This document shows positions 1 through 6,098 of a stretch of 6,344 nt of DNA, piece by piece (the stretch's first letter is position 1; every line of letters begins with the position of its first letter). The notes beneath the pieces were generated by a model, which made no database searches, was not told where the DNA came from, and was given only the letters and a program-made list of their open reading frames with translations. The stretch is from an uncultured Erysipelotrichaceae bacterium (GTDB taxonomy: Bacteria; Bacillota_I; Bacilli_A; RF39; UBA660), in assembly GCA_902773365.1 (NCBI GenBank), contig CACYEG010000072.1, positions 1 through 6,344 on the forward strand, given 5' to 3'. Position numbers and translations under genes: made by a program.

Positions 1-30
1 AAAAATCTTAAAGTTTTTTTAAGATTTTTT
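1..30 (+). terminator. Intrinsic terminator of an upstream gene
   Basis: Bases 1-12 (AAAAATCTTAAA) are the exact reverse complement of 18-29, giving a 12-bp stem with a GTTTT loop at 13-17. The right arm runs into T residues to position 30. The stem is AT-rich, so it is individually weak, but the shape is that of a rho-independent terminator. Because the left arm starts with five A's it could work in both directions. It separates an unseen upstream gene from sufB. Confidence 0.7.
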
Positions 31-48
31 CTTTTGTTATGATATAAT
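19..48 (+). promoter_or_regulatory. Promoter of the sufB-ymfF-ymfH operon
   Basis: A perfect -10 hexamer TATAAT lies at 43-48. An 18-base spacer upstream is TTAAGA at 19-24, a 4/6 match to TTGACA, which sits inside the right arm of the terminator stem. Transcription would start near 54-56, leaving a leader of only about 10-12 bases before the ATG at 66, with the ribosome site at the extreme 5' end. The -10 is convincing and the -35 is weak. Confidence 0.55.
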
Positions 49-55
49 TATTCGT

Positions 56-61
56 GGTGAT
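56..61 (+). promoter_or_regulatory. Ribosome binding site deciding the sufB start
   Basis: GGTGAT pairs with the 16S 3' segment AUCACC, the part of the anti-Shine-Dalgarno region 5' of the usual CCUCC core. Such a site sits close to its start codon, here 4 bases from the ATG at 66. The in-frame GTG codons at 54 and 57 overlap this site and cannot be served by it. They would also fall at or before the predicted transcription start, so ATG 66 is preferred. Confidence 0.65.
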
Positions 62-65
62 ACAT

Positions 66-1367
66 ATGTTCACAGAATTAAATGAAGAAACTATTAGAAA
101 AGTAAGTGCACTTAAGGGTGAACCAGAGTGGATGCTAAACTTTAGACTTGAGAGTTTAAAAAAGTTTGAAGAGTTGAATATGCCGGAGTTTGGACCTAAG
201 TTAGATATAGATTTTTCAAGTATTAACTATTATAAAAAAGAGGGAGAAAAAGCTGAAGACTGGAATCAGGTAAATTGTTCTATTCGTAATCGTTTTAGTG
301 AGCTTGGGGTAATTGAAGCTGAGAATAAATACTTAGATGGCGTTACTAATCAATATGAAAGTGAAGTAATATATCATAAGTTGGAATCTAAACTAAATGA
401 ACAGGGTGTAATATTTTTAAGTACGGACGATGCCTTAAGATATTATCCTGAGTTATTTTATAAATATTTTAATAGTCTAGTTAAATATGACGAGAATAAA
501 TTTACTGCTTTAAATGGAGCTTTATGGAGTGGTGGTTCTTTCATATATATACCCCCTAAAGTTAAGTTGGATAGACCACTTCAGTCATACTTTAGAATTG
601 ATTCTATGGCTCTTGGTCAATTTGAACGAACAATAATAATAGTAGATGATGAAGCTGAATTATCATATATCGAAGGATGTACTGCGATGAGTTATTCTGT
701 AAATTCTCTTCATGCAGGCGTCGTTGAAATATTTGTCGGTAAGGGTGCTCATATGAAATATTCGACTATTCAAAACTGGAGCAAGGATGTGTATAATTTA
801 GTTACTAAACGTGCTGTTGTAGAAGAAAGTGGACTCATGGAATGGGTTGATGGTAATGTGGGAAGTGGCATTACTATGAAGTATCCAAGCTGTATATTAA
901 AAGGAGATAATTCGCAAGGTAATTCGATAAGTATAGCATATGCAAAAGATGGACAGGTGTTAGATGCTGGAGCAAAAATGATACACTTGGGTAAAAATAC
1001 TAAGAGTAATATAACATCCAAATCTATCGCATCTAATGGAGGTGTTGCTAACTATAGAGGATTAGTTAAAATAACCAAGAGTGCAGAACATTCTTCATCT
1101 ACAGTAAAATGTGATACTATACTTTTAGACGATATTAGTAAAAGTGATACATATCCTACAAATGTAGTTTCTAATACTTCTTCTACAATTGAACACGAAG
1201 CAAGTGTATCGAAGATAAGCGAAGACAAACTTTTTTACCTAATGAGTAAGGGACTTAGTGAAGAAGCAAGTAAGGAACTATTCATCTCGGGATTCATCTC
1301 TGAATTTAAAAAAGAATTGCCAATGGAGTATGCTGTTGAATTAAATAGATTACTTAAAGAAATATAA
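66..1367 (+). CDS. sufB: Fe-S cluster assembly scaffold protein SufB
   Basis: This encodes a 433-residue cytosolic SufB, the scaffold subunit that builds Fe-S clusters with the ATPase SufC and, in most systems, SufD. The family's landmark stretches are present in order: ALNGALWSGGSFIYIPP, QFERTIIIVDDEA, EGCTA, IQNWSKDVYNLVTKRAV, EWVDGN, DAGAKMIH, IEHEASVSK, EDKLFYLMSKGL and ELPMEYAVELNRL. Cys349 in VKCDT aligns with E. coli SufB Cys405, and H377-E378 align with His433-Glu434 at identical spacing. Cys205 in EGCTA corresponds to Cys254. The protein is shorter than typical SufB (about 465 residues): roughly 25 N-terminal residues and the usual C-terminal Gly-rich tail are missing. sufB is often the last gene of sufCDSUB in Bacillota, but here a terminator precedes it and M16 peptidase genes follow. 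No other suf gene is visible. The assignment to SufB rather than SufD is secure. Confidence 0.96.
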   Translation: MFTELNEETIRKVSALKGEPEWMLNFRLESLKKFEELNMPEFGPKLDIDFSSINYYKKEGEKAEDWNQVNCSIRNRFSELGVIEAENKYLDGVTNQYESEVIYHKLESKLNEQGVIFLSTDDALRYYPELFYKYFNSLVKYDENKFTALNGALWSGGSFIYIPPKVKLDRPLQSYFRIDSMALGQFERTIIIVDDEAELSYIEGCTAMSYSVNSLHAGVVEIFVGKGAHMKYSTIQNWSKDVYNLVTKRAVVEESGLMEWVDGNVGSGITMKYPSCILKGDNSQGNSISIAYAKDGQVLDAGAKMIHLGKNTKSNITSKSIASNGGVANYRGLVKITKSAEHSSSTVKCDTILLDDISKSDTYPTNVVSNTSSTIEHEASVSKISEDKLFYLMSKGLSEEASKELFISGFISEFKKELPMEYAVELNRLLKEI

Positions 1368-1402
1368 TCATAATTATTATTAGTTTTGTTCATAATAAAA
1401 AT

Positions 1403-1408
1403 GGGTGA
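1403..1408 (+). promoter_or_regulatory. Ribosome binding site deciding the ymfF start
   Basis: GGGTGA, a variant of GGTGAT, lies 5 bases before the ATG at 1414. The in-frame GTG at 1405 falls inside this site, so translation most likely begins at 1414 and not 1405. No convincing promoter or terminator lies in the 46-base gap after sufB, which supports co-transcription. Confidence 0.65.
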
Positions 1409-1413
1409 AACTC

Positions 1414-2667
1414 ATGAAATACGATTTATTTGAACATAGCTGCTACAATCTTTATACCATTAAGACGGATAGGTTTAATACTAATAGAATTGAAATTGTT
1501 TTTAAATTGAAGTGCACAAAAGAGAATTTGACTTATACTGCACTTCTTTTTGATGTGCTAACAGAATCAAACAGTAAGTATAAAACTAAAAAAGAACTTT
1601 CTCGAGCACTTGAAGATCTATACGATGCTGATATGTACTCCAGCGTTACTAGAGTAGGCGGCATGATAATTGCGAGTATAATAATTGAAATTGTAAACTT
1701 TAAATCCGACAAAGATTTAACTAGAAAAGCCATAGATATACTATTCTCTTGTATTTTTAATCCGCATCTAATTAATGGTAAATTTTCATATAAAGTTGTC
1801 GAAAAAATGAAAAGAAGTATGACAAATGATATAAAATCGATAAAAGAAGATACTAAACAAAGTAGCATATTGGAAGCATTGAAATGTCTAAATGAAGATA
1901 GTCCGAGATGTTTTTCAATTAGTGGTGCATTGGATGTACTAGAAAATGTTAGAGAAGATAGTTTATACGAATTTTATAGAACTCTTTTAAATGAAGCAGA
2001 TAAGGAAATATATGTAGTAGGTGATATTGATCCAAAAAAAATAGATGATTACATTTACGAATCAATAAAGTTTAATAGTATTACTGAGAAAAACAATTAT
2101 GTATATTTGGATGAAATTAAGACTAAAAGGATTAAAAAGTCAGTTTTAAGTGATGATATGCAAGCTAATTATGTTGAAGTATATTCTCTAAATGGATTAA
2201 CTTTTTTTGAAAGAGAATATGTCGTAACCGTCTTTAATGCAATTTGGGGAAGTGGGTCTTTAGAAAGTAGACTTTACAAGGCCTTAAGAGGTAAAAAAGG
2301 ACTTTGTTATAACGTCAATGCATATTATCAGAAATATGATAGATGCTTAATCGTCCATACTGCAGTAGAACCACAAAATGTCGATAAAGTATCAAAAATC
2401 ATTAATAAAACCTTAATAGAAATGATTAAGACCGATGCTACCGATAGAGAGCTATTATCATCTAAAATGATGATTACAAATAGTCTTATGTTAATTAAAG
2501 ATAGTCCTAAAAAGCTTGTAGATAATTATTTATTTAAAAATATGAATTTAATAGAAGATGAGTATAAAAGAAAAGAATGTTTTAATAAAGTATCAAAAGC
2601 TGATATAAAAAAAATGGCCAAAAAAATAAAATTAGCAGTTACATATAGTGTAGGTGGCAACAGATGA
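1414..2667 (+). CDS. ymfF: M16B peptidase-like protein, inactive subunit (YmfF-like)
   Basis: A 417-residue member of the M16 (pitrilysin/PMP-like) family resembling B. subtilis YmfF. It has two alpha/beta halves of the M16 fold. The N-terminal half carries the YmfF-type stretch ESNSKYKTKKELSRALEDLY (residues 51-70) where active members would carry HxxEH, so zinc catalysis is not expected. In the C-terminal half, LRGKKGLCY contains R292 and Y299. This pair, seven residues apart, matches the Arg/Tyr substrate-binding pair of M16B non-catalytic subunits. The gene ends in TGA, overlapping the next start as ATGA, which implies translational coupling and 1:1 production with YmfH. I infer that it is the substrate-binding half of a heterodimer. 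From memory, public annotation calls this family EF-P 5-aminopentanol modification-associated YfmF; that link rests on association, not chemistry. No signal peptide is seen. Confidence 0.85.
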   Translation: MKYDLFEHSCYNLYTIKTDRFNTNRIEIVFKLKCTKENLTYTALLFDVLTESNSKYKTKKELSRALEDLYDADMYSSVTRVGGMIIASIIIEIVNFKSDKDLTRKAIDILFSCIFNPHLINGKFSYKVVEKMKRSMTNDIKSIKEDTKQSSILEALKCLNEDSPRCFSISGALDVLENVREDSLYEFYRTLLNEADKEIYVVGDIDPKKIDDYIYESIKFNSITEKNNYVYLDEIKTKRIKKSVLSDDMQANYVEVYSLNGLTFFEREYVVTVFNAIWGSGSLESRLYKALRGKKGLCYNVNAYYQKYDRCLIVHTAVEPQNVDKVSKIINKTLIEMIKTDATDRELLSSKMMITNSLMLIKDSPKKLVDNYLFKNMNLIEDEYKRKECFNKVSKADIKKMAKKIKLAVTYSVGGNR

Positions 2668-3938
2668 AGAAATTAAAAATATTAAAAACTGATGAAGTTA
2701 TATATTATGAGAAACTCGAAAGTGGTTTGGATGTATATATGTATCCAAATGATAAAATGCAATCATTTTATTTAACTTATAATGTTAGATTTGGTAGTAT
2801 GGACAATCTTGTACACATCGATGGTCAAAAGAACAAAGCGAGTTTTCCTCATGGAACAGCGCACTTTTTAGAGCACCAGTTATTCAAAAATGATGATGGT
2901 TCTGCTTTTTATGAGTTTTCCTTACTAGGTAGCTCAGTTAATGCTTATACTAGCTATGATGTTACTTGTTACGAAGTAATTAGCAATACTTGTTTTAAAG
3001 AAAATTTAGAGACTCTTTTTAAATTTGTTAATACTCCTTTCTTTGATGAAAAGAGCATTCAAAATGAAAAAAAGATAATTGCAAACGAGATAAAAATGTA
3101 TGAGGACTTACCAGACGCAGTTAGCAATTTTGGCTTAGAATATAATTTAAATATAAATGATGATCATAAATATACTATCAGTGGAACTATAGAAGATATT
3201 AAAAACATCGATAATAAAACACTTTATAAAGCATATGAAACATTTTATAGCCATGAAAACTCCTTTTTAGTATTAACAGGTGCATTCCTTCCACATGAAG
3301 CTCTTGGCATATTGAAAGAAATCATAAAAAAATATCCGGGTGTTAAGCCCAAGAAAATAACGAGGATTCAAAAGAGAGAACCATTAAAAGTATTCAAGAA
3401 AAAAGAAATATATAAAATGAATATTGACATGCCAAAGATAAATATAGCTTTTAAGATAGATAAAACTCCTCTATCTAAGATAGATACATTTACACTAAGT
3501 ACTTATATAAATGCAATATTAGATTTGAAATTTTCTATCTCTAGCGATTTCTATGAAAAAGTTACAGATGAACATGTAATTGATGGAAATATCGACTATT
3601 CAGTAGAAATAAGGGATGATTACATTAAAATAGGTTTCAAATATAGTAGCGACTATATTACAGAATCAGTAAATCTCATAAAAAAAGCATTTCTTTCTAA
3701 AAATATTACTAAAAGTGATGTTGAACGCATTAAAAAAGTATATATTGCATCATATTTGAGGGCATTTAATGATGTTATATCTATACAAGAATCTCTTGCT
3801 TCCGATATTTTAGAAAATAACAAAATAAATGCTGAAATAATCGATATATATAATGGAATGAACCTAAAACAGATTAACGAAATTGACAATACTTTAGACA
3901 TATCAAATGAGTCTATCTATATAATAGAAGCTGAATAA
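2664..3938 (+). CDS. ymfH: Zinc M16B peptidase, catalytic subunit (YmfH-like)
   Basis: A 424-residue M16 metallopeptidase resembling B. subtilis YmfH. The inverted zinc motif HxxEH is intact as H67-F-L-E70-H71 within PHGTAHFLEH. Glu142 in NEKKIIANEIKMYED is the likely third zinc ligand, with Glu135 seven residues before it, as in other M16 enzymes. The C-terminal half lacks the Arg...Tyr pair: the corresponding stretch reads SDFYEKVTDEHVIDG. Substrate binding would therefore be supplied by the YmfF-like partner. Translation starts at the ATG of an ATGA overlap, with AGGTGG at 2652-2657 six bases upstream inside the ymfF frame. Its length is normal for the family, it has no signal peptide, and it is predicted cytosolic. 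In B. subtilis ymfI (the reductase that finishes EF-P 5-aminopentanol modification) lies nearby. No ymfI follows here. The physiological substrate is unknown. Confidence 0.9.
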   Translation: MKKLKILKTDEVIYYEKLESGLDVYMYPNDKMQSFYLTYNVRFGSMDNLVHIDGQKNKASFPHGTAHFLEHQLFKNDDGSAFYEFSLLGSSVNAYTSYDVTCYEVISNTCFKENLETLFKFVNTPFFDEKSIQNEKKIIANEIKMYEDLPDAVSNFGLEYNLNINDDHKYTISGTIEDIKNIDNKTLYKAYETFYSHENSFLVLTGAFLPHEALGILKEIIKKYPGVKPKKITRIQKREPLKVFKKKEIYKMNIDMPKINIAFKIDKTPLSKIDTFTLSTYINAILDLKFSISSDFYEKVTDEHVIDGNIDYSVEIRDDYIKIGFKYSSDYITESVNLIKKAFLSKNITKSDVERIKKVYIASYLRAFNDVISIQESLASDILENNKINAEIIDIYNGMNLKQINEIDNTLDISNESIYIIEAE

Positions 3939-3948
3939 TTCAGCTTTT
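3926..3948 (+). terminator. Terminator of the sufB-ymfF-ymfH operon
   Basis: AAGCTGAA at 3928-3935 pairs exactly with TTCAGCTT at 3939-3946. The pairing can be extended by one G-T and one A-T pair, and the right arm ends in TTTT at 3945-3948, followed by ATTATT. The three-base loop is the ymfH stop codon TAA (3936-3938), so the hairpin overlaps the end of the gene. Confidence 0.75.
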
Positions 3949-3952
3949 ATTA

Positions 3953-3981
3953 TTGACTAAAAAATTAACTTAATTTAAAAT
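3953..3981 (+). promoter_or_regulatory. Candidate promoter in the ymfH-alaS gap
   Basis: TTGACT at 3953-3958 (5/6 to TTGACA) and TAAAAT at 3976-3981 (5/6 to TATAAT) are separated by exactly 17 bases. Transcription would start near 3988, five bases after the operon terminator ends being irrelevant to it, and would run through the intergenic stretch toward alaS, since no terminator hairpin is visible before 4270. The AT-rich background makes chance matches possible. Confidence 0.5.
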
Positions 3982-3984
3982 TAA

Positions 3985-4158
3985 ATAGTAGTTGATGCTT
4001 GTGAGAATACCAGTGGCGTTTTATCACCATGCTACACAAACTACGAAGGTAGTATTGTTAAAGAATATATTGATAATTATGTATCACTTTTAAAGGAGGA
4101 TGCAAATATTGATAGATGCCCAAGCAATCTTCCTTGGTTATTTTCTAAATCAAAATAA
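3985..4158 (+). pseudogene. Possible gene remnant, open frame without a start
   Basis: This 57-codon open frame runs from just after a TAA at 3982-3984 to a TAA at 4156-4158. It has no ATG, GTG or TTG near its beginning and no ribosome site. Its translation (VVDACENTSGVLSPCYTNYEG, then SIVKEYIDNYVSLLKEDANI) is more protein-like than the other frames: mixed charge, an amphipathic helix-like run and three Cys. Joining it near position 4109 to the other open frame (4109-4225) would give a continuous product to 4225, so one indel could have split an older coding sequence. I do not recognise the family. It may equally be a chance open frame. Confidence 0.3.
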
Positions 4159-4225
4159 TACTACAATTAAACAAGCTATTGACCCAGTCATTATATTAAA
4201 TTTAAATAATCTATCGCTTGATTAA
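4109..4225 (+). CDS. Possible small protein of 38 residues, TTG start
   Basis: A short frame starting at TTG 4109 reads MIDAQAIFLGYFLNQNNTT, then IKQAIDPVIILNLNNLSLD, ending at TAA 4223-4225. Upstream, AAAGGAGG at 4092-4099 is the strongest Shine-Dalgarno match in the window, about 9 bases before the TTG. A promoter candidate lies at 3953-3981. Against it, AAG GAG GAT also encodes KED in the remnant frame, so the site could be coincidental. The frame may be the 3' part of the same decayed gene. The product would be small, Asn/Ile/Leu-rich, with no signal peptide or clear membrane segment. Its 3' end overlaps the alaS -35. I know no family match. Confidence 0.3.
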   Translation: MIDAQAIFLGYFLNQNNTTIKQAIDPVIILNLNNLSLD

Positions 4226-4246
4226 AATATAAAAAAACATTATACT
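4218..4246 (+). promoter_or_regulatory. Promoter of alaS
   Basis: TTGATT at 4218-4223 (4/6) and TATACT at 4241-4246 (5/6) are separated by exactly 17 bases. Transcription would begin near 4253, giving a leader of about 17 bases that contains only the ribosome site AAGGAG-TGATC (4257-4267) before the ATG at 4270. So short a leader leaves no room for a T-box, the element that often controls alaS in Bacillota. The -35 overlaps the stop codon of the small frame upstream. Confidence 0.65.
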
Positions 4247-4269
4247 ATCAAATATGAAGGAGTGATCAT

Positions 4270-6024
4270 ATGAACTTAAAAGATTTATATATAAATTATT
4301 TTATTTCCAAAGAACATAAACAAATTCCAAGTGCACCTTTAATACCAGAAAATGACAACACTGTTTTATTTAACACTGCTGGTATGCAACCATTGACTCC
4401 ATATTTAAAAGGTTTACCTCATCCGTTAGGTAAAAGACTAGTTGATTACCAAAAATGTATAAGAACCAATGATTTAGACTCAGTTGGAGATACTACTCAT
4501 CATACTTTTTTTGAAATGCTTGGTAACTGGAGTTTAGGAGATTATTTCAAAGAAGAAAGCATTAACATGAGTTTTGAATTTCTTACTAAAGTATTAAATA
4601 TACCTGCTGAGCGCCTTGCAGTATCAGTATTCGAAGGTAATGAATTAGTAGGTAAAGATACTGAATCATATGAATTATGGAAAAATTTAGGAATTAGTGA
4701 AAAACACATTTGTTACTTAGGTGTCGAAGATAATTGGTGGCCAAATATGGAACTATTAGGGCCATGTGGACCCGATACAGAAATATTTTACTGGAGAAGC
4801 AATGAACCAGTTCCAGCTGAAGCTGATTTAACTGATGATAGATGGGTAGAAATATGGAATAATGTGTTTATGCAATATAATCACACCGAAGAAGGATTTG
4901 ACGAATTAAAGCAAAAAAATGTCGACACAGGTATGGGTGTAGAAAGAGTAACTTCGATATTAGAGGGAGTTAATGACAACTATCTTTCTTCAATTTTTAA
5001 AGATTATATCGATATTATTGTCAAATATAGTGGTAAACCATATGATAGTGAATATGCTCCAAGCATGCGCATTATCGCTGATCACATACGCGCTGTTGTC
5101 ATGATTGCAGGAGAGAATACAGGCATTAAACCATCTAATACTGATCAAGGGTACATTTTAAGAAGATTAATACGAAGAATAATTAGACATGAATCAAAAT
5201 TAGGAATTGATACAAATAGCGATATGCTAAAAGTTTTGATTGATGTAGTCATTGAAAAGTTTAAACATTATTACCCAGAATTAGAAAAAAACAGAGATAC
5301 TATCCAGGAAATAGTAGAACTAGAAAAAAAGAAGTTTTCTAATACTATTGGTAAAGGTTTAAAGGAGTTTAATAAAATAATTCAAAGATCTCCTAATATC
5401 ATAGATGCAGAAAGTGCATTCCATCTTTATGATACATTTGGTTTCCCAATTGAGTTAACTAGTGAGTTAGCAAGTGAAAAAGGTATCAAAGTCGATATCG
5501 ATGGTTTTTCTAAGCTATTTATTATTCATCAAGAAAAGTCACGTGTAGGCGCCAGTGGTAAATTTAAAAGTGGATTGTCTGGCACTGGTGATATTGAAAC
5601 TAGATATCATACTGCTACTCATCTTTTAAACGCTGCATTAAAAGTTGTTTTACATGATCAAAATATTCACCAAAGAGGAAGCAATATTACTGAAGAGAGA
5701 ATGAGATTCGATTTTAATTTCGATCGTAAGCTAACAAGTGAAGAACTAAATAGAGTGGAAGAATTAGTTAATGAATGGATAAAAAATGATTATACTGTTA
5801 CATGTGAAGAAATGCACAAAACTGATGCGATAAAAAGCGGTGCAGAAGCGATGTTTATAGAAAGATATCCAGAAATGGTTACAGTATATACAATAGGGGA
5901 TGTTTCAAAAGAAATATGTACAGGTCCGCATGTTGAGCATACGAGCGTATTAAATCATTTTAAAATTGTTAAAGAGGAAGCATCAAGTGCTGGAGTAAGA
6001 AGAATAAAAGCCATCTTAGAATAG
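4270..6024 (+). CDS. alaS: Alanyl-tRNA synthetase, short form lacking C-Ala domain
   Basis: A 584-residue class II alanyl-tRNA synthetase that charges tRNA-Ala in the cytosol. The catalytic core shows NTAGMQP (residues 35-41), motif 2 around HHTFFEMLGNWSLGDYF (77-93), GPCGPDTEI (164-172) and motif 3 GMGVER (221-226). In the tRNA-recognition domain, N290 in KPSN and D388 in LYDTFGFP fit the E. coli Asn303/Asp400 pair that reads the G3:U70 identity base pair. The editing domain has the full zinc set: H447 and H451 in HTATH, and C550 and H554 in CTGPH. The 99-residue gap between pairs equals that of E. coli. The protein ends at GVRRIKAILE, whereas typical AlaRS (about 875 residues) continues through a helical linker into C-Ala. 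The ATG is set by AAGGAGTGATC at 4257-4267. It lacks the AGGKH insertion before motif 2 (QKCIRTNDLDSVGD here), a form I associate from memory with candidate-phyla bacteria. Confidence 0.95.
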   Translation: MNLKDLYINYFISKEHKQIPSAPLIPENDNTVLFNTAGMQPLTPYLKGLPHPLGKRLVDYQKCIRTNDLDSVGDTTHHTFFEMLGNWSLGDYFKEESINMSFEFLTKVLNIPAERLAVSVFEGNELVGKDTESYELWKNLGISEKHICYLGVEDNWWPNMELLGPCGPDTEIFYWRSNEPVPAEADLTDDRWVEIWNNVFMQYNHTEEGFDELKQKNVDTGMGVERVTSILEGVNDNYLSSIFKDYIDIIVKYSGKPYDSEYAPSMRIIADHIRAVVMIAGENTGIKPSNTDQGYILRRLIRRIIRHESKLGIDTNSDMLKVLIDVVIEKFKHYYPELEKNRDTIQEIVELEKKKFSNTIGKGLKEFNKIIQRSPNIIDAESAFHLYDTFGFPIELTSELASEKGIKVDIDGFSKLFIIHQEKSRVGASGKFKSGLSGTGDIETRYHTATHLLNAALKVVLHDQNIHQRGSNITEERMRFDFNFDRKLTSEELNRVEELVNEWIKNDYTVTCEEMHKTDAIKSGAEAMFIERYPEMVTVYTIGDVSKEICTGPHVEHTSVLNHFKIVKEEASSAGVRRIKAILE

Positions 6025-6033
6025 ATGGCTTTT
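6006..6033 (+). terminator. Terminator of alaS
   Basis: AAAAGCCATCT at 6006-6016 pairs perfectly with AGATGGCTTTT at 6023-6033, an 11-bp stem with a six-base loop TAGAAT. The stem covers the last codons and the TAG stop (6022-6024) of alaS. The T run is short (TTTT, then AATTT), but the stem is the strongest in the window. Confidence 0.85.
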
Positions 6034-6042
6034 AATTTAAGA

Positions 6043-6071
6043 TTGAAAATAAAAGTTAAGTATGTTATCAT
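6043..6071 (+). promoter_or_regulatory. Promoter of the secreted Cys-rich protein gene
   Basis: TTGAAA at 6043-6048 (5/6) and TATCAT at 6066-6071 (5/6) are separated by exactly 17 bases, immediately after the alaS terminator. Transcription would begin near 6078, leaving a leader of about 20 bases with AAGGA (6089-6093) five bases before the ATG at 6099. Confidence 0.65.
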
Positions 6072-6098
6072 TTACCTAGAATAGAAAGAAGGATTAAG

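Noticed and set aside
54..65. GTG starts at 54 and 57 for sufB
   Set aside because: They overlap or precede the ribosome site GGTGAT (56-61) and lie about at the predicted transcription start; ATG 66 has the proper spacing.
770..1021. Reverse-strand open frame inside sufB
   Set aside because: It has no ribosome site or family features and lies wholly inside a conserved gene; similar shadow frames inside ymfF and ymfH were dropped for the same reason.
1368..1413. Separate promoter for ymfF (CATAAT at 1391-1396)
   Set aside because: No acceptable -35 lies 16-18 bases upstream, and the sequence is AT-rich enough to give such a hexamer by chance.
1401..1433. Tiny frame from ATG 1401 (MGETHEIRFI)
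   Set aside because: Ten codons overlapping the ymfF ribosome site and start, with no ribosome site of its own.
3995..4093. ATG-started 32-residue frame (MLVRIPVAFYHHATQTT...)
   Set aside because: No ribosome site, starting only about 7 bases after the candidate transcription start; composition is unconvincing and no run of Ala codons suggests an attenuator peptide.
4179..4207. Alternative alaS promoter TTGACC with TTAAAT
   Set aside because: The -10 is poor (4/6), and a better pair with the same 17-base spacing lies at 4218-4246.
3988..4269. T-box or other riboswitch upstream of alaS
   Set aside because: No TGGNACCGCG-like antiterminator segment, no terminator hairpin and no known riboswitch core seen; CCAGTGGC at about 4009 alone is not evidence.
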